Assembly (NCBI GenBank): GCA_010672825.2
Contig: JAAHFU020000001.1
Location: 372,001-436,000, forward strand
Direction of reading: 5' to 3'
From: Leptolyngbya sp. SIO1E4
Lineage (GTDB): Bacteria; Cyanobacteriota; Cyanobacteriia; Phormidesmidales; Phormidesmidaceae
DNA length: 64,000 nt
Both the position numbers and the translations under genes were made by a program. The notes beneath the pieces are model-generated. The model did not search any database and was not told where the DNA came from. It saw only the letters and a list, made by a program, of their open reading frames with translations. This document shows positions 9,539 to 16,942 of this stretch, one piece after another; position 1 is the first letter of the stretch; every line of letters starts with the position of its first letter.

Positions 9539-11536
9539 ATGGCTTTGATTAACCTGCTAAGACAAATTCGGGACATGCTAGCGCGCTGGTGGGGAGACTT
9601 TACCCTCCAAACCCGGCTGATGGCAGGGGCCACCCTGGTTGTTTCTCTCCTAATGAGTGGCCTCACTTTCTGGGCTGTCAACTCTATCCAGCAGGATGCT
9701 CACCTCAACGACACCCGCTTTGGTCGTGACTTGGGGCTACTGCTGGCAGCGAATGTGGCTCCCATGGTCTATGAAGACGCGCGCGAGGATTTGGCTCGAT
9801 TTTCCTATAGCTTCTACCAGAGCACCTCCAGCGTACGCTACATGCTCTATGCCGATGAAGACGGCGCCATCTTCTTTGGCATCCCCTACTCCGAGGCCGC
9901 TGTCCAGAACTCACTCACCCTGCGACGTCGGATGCAATTACCCGACAACTACGCCAAGAGCGCTAATCTTCCCTTTGTTCGACAGCACGTTACCCCCGCA
10001 GGTGAAGTCACAGATGTTTTTGTGCCCATCAATTATGACGGCGAGTATCTGGGGGTATTGGCGTTGGGCATCAATCCGAACCCCACGGTGGTAGCCTCCT
10101 CTCACCTCACCCGTGATGTCACCGTTGCTGTCTTTGTCTCTATCTGGGTGATGGTGATTTTAGGGGCAGTGTTTAACGCCCTAACGATTACCCAACCCAT
10201 TAAAGAGCTGCTGACCGGCGTCAAAAACATCGCTACAGGCAACTTTCAACAGCGCATTGATTTGCCACTGGGCGGCGAACTCGGAGAACTCATCTTTAGC
10301 TTCAATGAAATGGCCGAGCGCCTAGAAAGCTACGAAGAACAAAACATTGAAGAGCTGACTGCCGAAAAAGCAAAACTCGAAACCCTCGTCTCCACGATTG
10401 CCGACGGCGCAGTTCTGATTGACACCAATATGCAGATCGTATTGGTAAACCTTGCAGCTCGTCGTATTTTTGGCTGGGAAGGCCGAGAGCTGTCACTGGG
10501 GAACGCCCTCCAGCATTTCCCCAATGCTGTTCGTGTTCAAGTGACGCGGCCCCTATTTATGGCCGTTGCTGGCGAGTCAGAAGGGATGGAATTTCGCATC
10601 GCCCTGACTGAACCCACCCACCGCATGATTCGGGTCTTGCTAAACACAGTGCTCGATCAATCTCGGGAAAATGTCAAAGGGATCGCCATGACCATCCAAG
10701 ACATTACCCGCGAAGTGGCCCTCAATGAGGCCAAAAGCCAGTTCATTAGCAATGTCTCCCACGAACTCCGAACCCCTTTGTTCAATATCAAATCCTTTAT
10801 TGAAACCCTTCACGAATACGGGGATGAGCTCAGTGAAAAGGAGCGTAAGGAATTTCTGGAAACGACCAACCACGAAACCGACAGACTCACGCGCTTGGTC
10901 AATGACGTTTTAGATTTGTCTCGACTAGAGTCTAACCGGCGTTATCAGTTTAATGAGGTGGACATTGCTCAGCCTATTGAGCAGACCCTACGCACCTATC
11001 AGCTCAACGCCAGAGACAAGCAAATCACCTTAGAACATCAGATCGAACCAGAATTGCCGCCAGTGCGGGGCAATTATGATCTCCTGCTGCAAGTATTTGT
11101 AAATTTAGTCGGCAATGCGCTGAAGTTTACCGAGGCTGGAGGCCACGTTGCCATTCGGGCCTATCAGCTGCATCATCATAGCCATCCTGATCACCTAGAC
11201 GCTTTTATTCGGATTGAGATCTCTGACACCGGCATCGGCATTGCCCAAGAGGATCAAAATGCCATCTTCGATCGCTTCTTCCGGGTTGAGAATCGCGTCC
11301 ATACCCTGGAAGGCACCGGGCTAGGGCTCTCTATCGTAAAAAATATTGTTGAGAAGCACAGTAGCTGTGTGCACCTCATTAGCGAAGTGAGCGTAGGCAC
11401 AACCTTTTGGTTCGATTTAGTCGCCTTTCAGGCAGATGCACCGGAAGCCAATTTAAGGGTGGTCAGCCCGGCAGCAGACCCCGCATCGGATGACTCTGGA
11501 GCCCTGATTCCAACGACTGGCAATCCAGACCACTAA
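9539..11536 (+). CDS. nblS: NblS/Hik33-type membrane sensor histidine kinase
   Basis: A 665-aa inner-membrane sensor kinase. Two membrane segments (about 30-50 and 195-215) enclose a periplasmic/lumenal sensor domain. They are followed by HAMP (about 217-270), PAS (about 290-400), HisKA with the His in 'SNVSHELRTPLFN' (near 407), and HATPase with 'NLVGNALKFTEAGG', 'ISDTGIGIA' and 'GTGLGLSI'. Length, domain order and N-terminal sequence match the conserved cyanobacterial kinase NblS (Hik33/DspA; Ycf26 in algae). That kinase acts with the regulator RpaB on high-light, nutrient and cold responses, including phycobilisome breakdown and photosystem I gene control. It lies downstream of purD. The ATG at 9539 has TGGAG very close by; no other in-frame start upstream looks better. 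Confidence 0.9.
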   Translation: MALINLLRQIRDMLARWWGDFTLQTRLMAGATLVVSLLMSGLTFWAVNSIQQDAHLNDTRFGRDLGLLLAANVAPMVYEDAREDLARFSYSFYQSTSSVRYMLYADEDGAIFFGIPYSEAAVQNSLTLRRRMQLPDNYAKSANLPFVRQHVTPAGEVTDVFVPINYDGEYLGVLALGINPNPTVVASSHLTRDVTVAVFVSIWVMVILGAVFNALTITQPIKELLTGVKNIATGNFQQRIDLPLGGELGELIFSFNEMAERLESYEEQNIEELTAEKAKLETLVSTIADGAVLIDTNMQIVLVNLAARRIFGWEGRELSLGNALQHFPNAVRVQVTRPLFMAVAGESEGMEFRIALTEPTHRMIRVLLNTVLDQSRENVKGIAMTIQDITREVALNEAKSQFISNVSHELRTPLFNIKSFIETLHEYGDELSEKERKEFLETTNHETDRLTRLVNDVLDLSRLESNRRYQFNEVDIAQPIEQTLRTYQLNARDKQITLEHQIEPELPPVRGNYDLLLQVFVNLVGNALKFTEAGGHVAIRAYQLHHHSHPDHLDAFIRIEISDTGIGIAQEDQNAIFDRFFRVENRVHTLEGTGLGLSIVKNIVEKHSSCVHLISEVSVGTTFWFDLVAFQADAPEANLRVVSPAADPASDDSGALIPTTGNPDH

Positions 11537-11966
11537 CCGATTGACGCATCAGCTCGCAAAATCCCGGTGATCGCTTTGTGCAGCAGGCAGCTCCCCAATC
11601 CTGACGCCAAGCTTCCAGGCAGCGCAATCAACAGCGTAATCGACAATTTTTCTGAATATTCTATAGTTTTGGGTCAAAGCGAGGGAAATCTAACGACGAT
11701 CAAGCGCTTCCCGTTCAACTCCCCTTATACCAATTCTCGAGATTAGCGCTGCCGATTCGAGCTCCCCCATTGTCGCGGCCCTACGCCTTGCGGGCAGGCT
11801 GCGCCGAAGAACCCGGGGTTATTTCAATCCCGAACGTGTATGTTCCCTTTTCTGAAAGGGGATTGGGGGTTCCTCAAACGATTTGAAGCACAGTTCGATT
11901 TTGTCAAATTGGTATGACCCCTATCTGGGATAGTGCGTTTAGCGAGTCGTGGTTAGACCATTGAGT
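11537..11966. other. Intergenic region after nblS
   Basis: About 430 bp without a gene. The first 190 bp show nothing notable. The rest is occupied by the 189-bp inverted-repeat element listed separately, which ends about 50 bp before the lipoprotein gene. Confidence 0.5.
11727..11915. repeat. MITE-like element with ATACCAATT ends (189 bp)
   Basis: Perfect 9-bp terminal inverted repeats, ATACCAATT at 11727-11735 and AATTGGTAT at 11907-11915, enclose 171 bp of non-coding sequence. The same left end plus a few bases (ATACCAATTCTCG) occurs again at about 35420, directly after the second RTX gene, without a matching right end there. This makes a dispersed cyanobacterial repeat more likely than chance. 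Confidence 0.5.
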
Positions 11967-12638
11967 ATGAAATACCTCTCTTCAACCCCTGTGATGCGAC
12001 TTTGCATCGGCCTCCTGATTACCGCTGGCCTTGGTGCCTGTCAATCGCAACCCACCGCCGACAGTACCGATCCGGCGGCTGATGCCGAAACAGCCGCCTC
12101 CACAGACGAGGCCGATACGGCTACCGCCGATGACAGCGTGGCCACACAGGTCTTTCCTGACGATTTTGCCCAAGTCTGCAACGGCATTGCCCTATCATCG
12201 GCGAAAGGATATGAATCTACCCCAGGTGAAATTCACCACCTCTATGTCTTTGATCGAGACAACAATAGTGAGTCCTTCTCAAAATCCTATCGAGAGCTGC
12301 CCGATGGATGGGAAATGGAATGGGAAGAGAGTCAAGAAACCCAGCTCGTAGCCTGCCTCACAGTTATTGAAGAAACGCTGGCCGAGACCTGTGAATTTGA
12401 ACCCGACGGTGAAGAAACGGACGTCTATGTTTTAGAGACCTATAGCACCACCTATGATGTCGCCATTTATGCTGCGCAATCGGGTGAGCAACTTGGCAAC
12501 ACCACCTTTGAACTCCAGAGTGAAGAGTGCCCGGTTTTTCATATGTTTACTGAAGGGGAGCTAACTGATACCTCCAGTGCTGACTATAGCCAGGCTTTAC
12601 TGGAGTTTGTAAAACCCTACGTACAGCCCGAAACCTAG
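11967..12638 (+). CDS. Putative lipoprotein, function unknown
   Basis: A 223-aa protein with a lipoprotein signal: a short positive N terminus, a hydrophobic stretch 'LCIGLLITAGLGAC' and a lipobox Cys at residue 25. It would be lipid-anchored on the outer face of the inner membrane or in the outer membrane. A 45-residue acidic Ala/Thr/Asp-rich spacer follows, then a small folded domain (about 65-220) with several Cys. The domain family was not recognised. The ATG at 11967 is preferred over a GTG at 11949 because it gives a normal signal length; an ATG at 11994 would also work. A long perfect hairpin (12688-12722) ends the transcript before the convergent BI-1 gene. Confidence 0.72.
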   Translation: MKYLSSTPVMRLCIGLLITAGLGACQSQPTADSTDPAADAETAASTDEADTATADDSVATQVFPDDFAQVCNGIALSSAKGYESTPGEIHHLYVFDRDNNSESFSKSYRELPDGWEMEWEESQETQLVACLTVIEETLAETCEFEPDGEETDVYVLETYSTTYDVAIYAAQSGEQLGNTTFELQSEECPVFHMFTEGELTDTSSADYSQALLEFVKPYVQPET

Positions 12639-12687
12639 GGGCATTCTGGCCGCAATCGTTTCAGTATTAAAGCGCAAGTTAAGACAC

Positions 12688-12722
12688 AAACTCCCCAGGA
12701 TGCCTTTCATCCTGGGGAGTTT
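12688..12722. terminator. 14-bp perfect hairpin between convergent genes
   Basis: AAACTCCCCAGGAT (12688-12701) pairs perfectly with ATCCTGGGGAGTTT (12709-12722) around a 7-nt loop. Its place between the lipoprotein gene (plus) and the BI-1 gene (minus) fits a bidirectional terminator. Confidence 0.7.
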
Positions 12723-12762
12723 GGAGTTATGTACGTGGTTTGCATTCAGATAAAGAATACCC

Positions 12763-13449
12763 CTATCGTCGCATGGCCATCACGATACGCAGGACATACC
12801 AAAACAGCAATACGACAGAGGCAAACAGTTCTAAAGCTGCTGCCACATGTTGATCCGTCGAATAATGATGCATGATTTTCGACGTGTCATAGAGAATTGC
12901 AGCGGAAGCAAAGATCACCATGGCCCCTGAAAAGATAAGCCCCAGGGTGAAGCCAAAAATCATGCTGCAGACAATCAATCCGAGGGCCACAAATCCGCCA
13001 ATGGTGAGAAAGCCCCGCAGGAAAGAGAAGTCGGTTTTAGTGGTAAACGCGATCGTTGTCAAACCTGCAAACATCAGCAGCGTCAGGGCTGCCGCGGTGG
13101 GGATAACATCGCTCCCTATAGAAGAGGCGATGTAGAGAAGCGGGGCAAACAAGAGCGCCTCAGCGACCACATAAATCCCTAAGCCTACATATTGCTGTTC
13201 GCCAGACCTGGCACTGGCAATCAAGCTGCGGGCAAACCAACCCAACAGAGCAAACCCACCTAAAAACGCTAGCCAAATAAATCGTCCTTCACCGGCAAAT
13301 ACCAAGTTAGTCAGCGCCGCCGCAATCCCAGTGTTGAATAGGAGAAACTCGACGGCAATAAACGCCCCCACGGCCCCAGCTAAGTGGAGGTAAGTGCGAC
13401 GAATAAACGAGGCGCGATCGCTGGGACGGGCCTGAGCAACTGTAATCAT
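12763..13449 (-). CDS. Bax inhibitor-1 / YccA-YbhL family membrane protein
   Basis: A 228-aa integral membrane protein of the Bax inhibitor-1 (TMBIM) family with about seven hydrophobic segments from residue 22 onward. The family pattern is a short charged N terminus ('ASFIRRTYLHLAGAVGAF') followed by evenly spaced helices, and a C-terminal 'LYDTSKIMHHYS' segment that carries the Asp associated with pH-sensitive calcium leak in bacterial BsYetJ. In bacteria these proteins conduct Ca2+ or act in membrane protein quality control; the role here is not defined. The start is ATG 13449, with AAGGAGG about 7 bases upstream on the minus strand. It is divergent from trpB. Confidence 0.88.
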   Translation of the reverse strand: MITVAQARPSDRASFIRRTYLHLAGAVGAFIAVEFLLFNTGIAAALTNLVFAGEGRFIWLAFLGGFALLGWFARSLIASARSGEQQYVGLGIYVVAEALLFAPLLYIASSIGSDVIPTAAALTLLMFAGLTTIAFTTKTDFSFLRGFLTIGGFVALGLIVCSMIFGFTLGLIFSGAMVIFASAAILYDTSKIMHHYSTDQHVAAALELFASVVLLFWYVLRIVMAMRR

Positions 13450-13656
13450 AAGCCTCCTTGATAAGGAATGAATTTAGAAGCGAAATAAGAAATTAATTTG
13501 CTTCCAGCATGGCAATCTTCTTAACCATCTGACAGGCTTAAGTTACCCATAAATTGAATCGGGAAAAGCTATTTAGCTTGTTATCGGCATTTCCAGAGAC
13601 GCGGAATTAGCCACCCAGACACCTGATTTATAAATCACGGCGCAACCCACATTCCG

Positions 13657-13662
13657 TATAAT
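13657..13662 (+). promoter_or_regulatory. Candidate -10 box of trpB
   Basis: A perfect TATAAT preceded by CG lies 39 bp upstream of the GTG start of trpB. No good -35 match is present at the expected spacing (ATCACG), so this is a partial promoter call. Confidence 0.4.
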
Positions 13663-13700
13663 GAGGGCTAATTGTTGCTGTAAGTAACCGTCTAACACTC

Positions 13701-14975
13701 GTGACTCAGACGCCCCTCTCTTCACCATCTTCTGCTGCTGGTACTGCTACCTCGGCTTCATTATCTCTCTCGTCTCGTCCTGATACGATGGGGCGATTTG
13801 GGCAATTTGGCGGCAAATACGTTCCTGAAACGCTGATGCCAGCACTGGCAGAGTTAGAAGAAGCCTACTATCGCTATCGAGACGATGCCGATTTCCAAGC
13901 AGAACTCAATGGCCTGCTGAAAGATTATGTCGGACGAGCGACCCCCCTCTACTTTGCAGAACGCTTGACGGCACACTATGCGCAGCCAGACGGCAGTGGC
14001 CCTCAGATTTATCTCAAGCGGGAAGATCTCAACCATACCGGGGCTCACAAAATCAACAATGCGTTGGGTCAGGTCTTGTTGGCTAAGCGCATGGGGAAGC
14101 AGCGCATCATTGCTGAAACAGGGGCTGGCCAACACGGGGTAGCCACCGCGACGGTATGTGCTCGCTTTGGGATTCAATGCGTCATCCATATGGGGGTGCA
14201 TGATATGGAGCGGCAGGCGTTGAATGTGTTCCGCATGCGCCTGATGGGGGCTGAGGTCAACCCGGTAACCGCAGGAACTGGCACCCTCAAAGACGCCACT
14301 TCAGAAGCAATTCGAGATTGGGTAACCAATGTCGAAAATACCCACTATATTTTGGGGTCAGTGGCTGGCCCCCATCCCTACCCGATGATTGTGCGAGACT
14401 TTCATGCCGTCATTGGGCAAGAAACTCGGGCCCAGTGTCTGGAGAAGTGGGGCGGCCTGCCAGATATCCTGATGGCCTGTGTAGGGGGTGGCTCCAATGC
14501 GATGGGGCTCTTCCATGAGTTTATTCAAGACTCTTCTGTACAGCTCATTGGGGTTGAAGCTGAGGGGGAAGGGGTACTCTCTGGCAAACATGCTGCCACC
14601 TTAACCCAAGGGCGAGTGGGCGTCCTTCATGGGGCCATGAGCTATCTGCTGCAGGATGAGAATGGCCAGGTGGTAGAAGCCCATTCCATTAGTGCCGGGT
14701 TAGATTATCCAGGGGTTGGCCCAGAGCATAGCTATCTGAAGGAAATTGGACGCGCAAAATATTACAGCGTGACCGATGAGCAAGCGTTAACCGCGCTGCA
14801 ATTAGTCTCTGAATTAGAAGGCATCATCCCTGCTTTGGAAACGGCCCACGCCTTTGCCTATTTGGAAACGCTATGCCCACAGCTGTCTGGCAAGCCCCAC
14901 ATTGTGATCAATTGTTCTGGGCGGGGGGATAAAGATGTGCAAACGGTGGCTAAAGCACTCGGAGATCTGTCGTGA
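13701..14975 (+). CDS. trpB: Tryptophan synthase beta chain
   Basis: PLP enzyme that condenses indole with serine to make tryptophan, working as an alpha2beta2 complex with TrpA (not in this window). The 424 aa include the PLP Lys motif '[14 protein letters not shown]' (about residue 118), '[14 protein letters not shown]', the phosphate-binding '[10 protein letters not shown]' and the C-terminal '[11 protein letters not shown]'. The start is GTG 13701. An ATG at 13788 would remove the Ser/Thr-rich first 29 residues, which are not part of the conserved fold, and is a reasonable alternative. The stop overlaps the GTG of the RNase D gene by 4 bp, so translation is probably coupled. Stand-alone trpB is common in cyanobacteria. 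Confidence 0.97.
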   Translation: MTQTPLSSPSSAAGTATSASLSLSSRPDTMGRFGQFGGKYVPETLMPALAELEEAYYRYRDDADFQAELNGLLKDYVGRATPLYFAERLTAHYAQPDGSGPQIYLKREDLNHTGAHKINNALGQVLLAKRMGKQRIIAETGAGQHGVATATVCARFGIQCVIHMGVHDMERQALNVFRMRLMGAEVNPVTAGTGTLKDATSEAIRDWVTNVENTHYILGSVAGPHPYPMIVRDFHAVIGQETRAQCLEKWGGLPDILMACVGGGSNAMGLFHEFIQDSSVQLIGVEAEGEGVLSGKHAATLTQGRVGVLHGAMSYLLQDENGQVVEAHSISAGLDYPGVGPEHSYLKEIGRAKYYSVTDEQALTALQLVSELEGIIPALETAHAFAYLETLCPQLSGKPHIVINCSGRGDKDVQTVAKALGDLS

Positions 14976-15625
14976 ACGAACCCACTTCAGACGCGTTACC
15001 GCCTGAGATGTTTGAGGTTTGCGATCGCGACCTTTCCAGCAGTCTACTTGAGCGCTATTTGCAATCCGACGCGATCGCCGTCGATACTGAAACCATGGGG
15101 CTATTACCCCAGCGCGATCGCCTCTGTCTGGTGCAGCTGTGCGATTCGTCAGGCTATGTTTCAGTTGTGCGCATTCTGCGGGGTCAAACAGAGGCTCCCA
15201 AGCTTAAAGCCCTATTGGAAACCCCTTCGATTCAGAAGATCTTTCACTTTGCCCGCTTTGATCTGGCGACCCTGCGCCATCATTTGGGCATTCACGTGAG
15301 TCCGGTGTTTTGCACCAAAGTGGCGAGTAAGCTTAGTCGCACCTATAGCCCCAGACATGGGCTCAAAGAGTTGGTGAAAGAAATCTCCCAGGTTGAGCTA
15401 GATAAAACCCAGCAAAGCTCTGACTGGGGCAACGCGATGAATCTTTCAGAAGAGCAGCTACGCTATGCAGCCAATGATGTGCGCTACCTGCATCAGATTC
15501 GTCAAACACTCGCCGAAATGCTGAAGCGAGAAGATCGGTGGGAACTCGCGGTGGAGTGTTTTGCCTGCATTCCCACGCTGGTAGCCCTTGATCTGTTGCA
15601 ATATCCGAATGTGTTTGAACATTAA
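14972..15625 (+). CDS. rnd: Ribonuclease D-like 3'-5' exonuclease
   Basis: A 217-aa protein consisting of one DEDD-family 3'-5' exonuclease domain, smaller than E. coli RNase D because it lacks the HRDC domains. Exo I is '[10 protein letters not shown]' (Asp and Glu), Exo II is '[11 protein letters not shown]' (Asp), and Exo III is '[12 protein letters not shown]' (Tyr and Asp, DEDDy type). It should trim structured RNA 3' ends using two metal ions. The GTG start at 14972 overlaps the trpB stop by 4 bp. A strong hairpin (15636-15667) follows the gene. Confidence 0.9.
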   Translation: MNEPTSDALPPEMFEVCDRDLSSSLLERYLQSDAIAVDTETMGLLPQRDRLCLVQLCDSSGYVSVVRILRGQTEAPKLKALLETPSIQKIFHFARFDLATLRHHLGIHVSPVFCTKVASKLSRTYSPRHGLKELVKEISQVELDKTQQSSDWGNAMNLSEEQLRYAANDVRYLHQIRQTLAEMLKREDRWELAVECFACIPTLVALDLLQYPNVFEH

Positions 15626-15635
15626 GATTTTCAAA

Positions 15636-15667
15636 CAGTAGAGACGAGCTTAAGCGCGTCTCTACTG
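15636..15667 (+). terminator. Hairpin ending trpB-rnd
   Basis: CAGTAGAGACG (15636-15646) pairs perfectly with CGTCTCTACTG (15657-15667), and the loop is itself palindromic. It starts 11 bp after the RNase D stop. There is no long T-run, so termination efficiency is uncertain. Confidence 0.6.
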
Positions 15668-15738
15668 AATCAATCACGGGGACTAATCGCGTCTCAGGGT
15701 TTTGTCCCTTGATCTAGGCACAGGGTTGCCAGAAGCCC

Positions 15739-16116
15739 CTACGCCGCGATCGTGTTGATAGCCTCTACAGGAAAGTCAGCCGCTTTCCAAGCAGCGACAC
15801 CACCCCGCAGCACAGAAACACCCTGGTAGCCAACCGCCCGTAGCTGCTCAGCAGCGACACCGGCTTCTTCATCGGTCCCGGCATAGACATAGAGGTCACG
15901 ATCAAACTCAAGGCTGGCAGTTGCGCGTGCGACTAACCCAGCCATAGGCATGGAGATAGCCCCCATGACGTGGCTTTCATTAAACAGCGTGCGATCGCGG
16001 ACATCGATAATGGTCAAAGCAGGCTCACCCCAATCGAGTCGGGTTTTGAGGTCATACACGCGGGACTCTGGCCGCATTGACTGAGGTTTTGGGAAAATAC
16101 CAAACAACTTGTTCAT
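15739..16116 (-). CDS. Rhodanese-like domain protein lacking the active-site Cys
   Basis: A 125-aa single rhodanese domain with 'TIIDVRDRTLFNESHVMGAISMP'-type features (Asp-Val-Arg and the CH2A His) and a C-terminal 'VSVLRGGVAAWKAADFPV'. At the place where active rhodaneses have a Cys-containing loop (CxxGxR), this protein has YAGTDEEAG, with no Cys. Sulfur transfer is therefore unlikely; a binding or regulatory role is inferred. The ATG at 16116 (MNKLFGIFPKP) is preferred over an upstream start at 16191, whose extra 25 residues look non-coding. Confidence 0.8.
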   Translation of the reverse strand: MNKLFGIFPKPQSMRPESRVYDLKTRLDWGEPALTIIDVRDRTLFNESHVMGAISMPMAGLVARATASLEFDRDLYVYAGTDEEAGVAAEQLRAVGYQGVSVLRGGVAAWKAADFPVEAINTIAA

Positions 16117-16277
16117 AGTGTGAGAAGCTTTGGTTGACTGCAACGTAACTTGAATTACTTGCAAGTTAACAAAAGTTTTATTTTTCTGCAAAATTTTATT
16201 TCTAAACCTAGATTTTTAAAGTTGAGTGTGGTGGGCCAGATAGCTGCAATATTTGACACGTGGCTAGCGGCTACCCC

Positions 16278-16934
16278 CTATCGCTCATGCCCTTGCCAGC
16301 GATCAAGCGGCACACAGTCTAGATCAAGCTGATCTAGGGCTCGGGCAACTACAAAATCCACCAGATCTAAGACGGTTTTGGGGTGGTGATACCAGGCTGG
16401 AATAGCCGGCACAATTCGGGCACCCGCTTCAGCTAGGGTGACCAGATTGCGCAGGTGGATCAAGCTGAGGGGCGTTTCACGGGGCACCAGCACCAGGGGC
16501 TTGCGCTCCTTAAGCTGCACATCTGCTGCCCGTTCTAATAAATCGGAACTCAGCCCTGCGGTGAGCTTGCCTACGGTGCTCATACTGCAGGGAATAATCA
16601 GCATCCCCCGGGTTTTGTAAGAGCCGCTGGCAATATTGGCTCCCACATCGCTCCAGGGATGGCAGCGCAGCTTACCCTCGTTGGAAACCCCGGCCTGTTC
16701 TCGCCAAAACGCTGCTTGGGCATTCATTTCAGCCGGCATCTGAACACCCTGCTCCGCCTTCCAGACCTGATAGGTTGCTTTGGTAGCCACCAACTCTATG
16801 GGAATTTCTGCTTCTAGCAGATATTTAATTGTTCGCACCGCGTAGATCAGACCCGATGCCCCGGTAATGCCCAGGGTAAGCGGTAATGATTTCGGGGCGG
16901 CGTTCACCTCATTGGAAGCCGATCGCCAAACCAA
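16278..16934 (-). CDS. ubiX: Flavin prenyltransferase UbiX
   Basis: Makes prenylated FMN from FMN and dimethylallyl phosphate, the cofactor of UbiD-type decarboxylases used in quinone synthesis. The 218 aa show the flavodoxin-like start 'TLGITGASGLIYAVR', the 'IIPCSMSTVGKLTAGLS' segment and 'LVLVPRETPLSLIHLRN', all typical of UbiX. Translation begins at TTG 16934 or GTG 16907. The TTG lies only 8 bp after the stop of the RNase II/R gene, whose last codons (GGAGTAGAG) may serve as the ribosome site. The two genes are therefore very likely co-transcribed. Confidence 0.92.
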   Translation of the reverse strand: MVWRSASNEVNAAPKSLPLTLGITGASGLIYAVRTIKYLLEAEIPIELVATKATYQVWKAEQGVQMPAEMNAQAAFWREQAGVSNEGKLRCHPWSDVGANIASGSYKTRGMLIIPCSMSTVGKLTAGLSSDLLERAADVQLKERKPLVLVPRETPLSLIHLRNLVTLAEAGARIVPAIPAWYHHPKTVLDLVDFVVARALDQLDLDCVPLDRWQGHER

Positions 16935-16942
16935 ATGATTCT

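Noticed and set aside
13788-13790. ATG at 13788 as the definite trpB start
   Set aside because: The GTG at 13701 is preceded by a TATAAT at a sensible distance and the frame is open from it. The ATG remains an alternative but is not clearly better.
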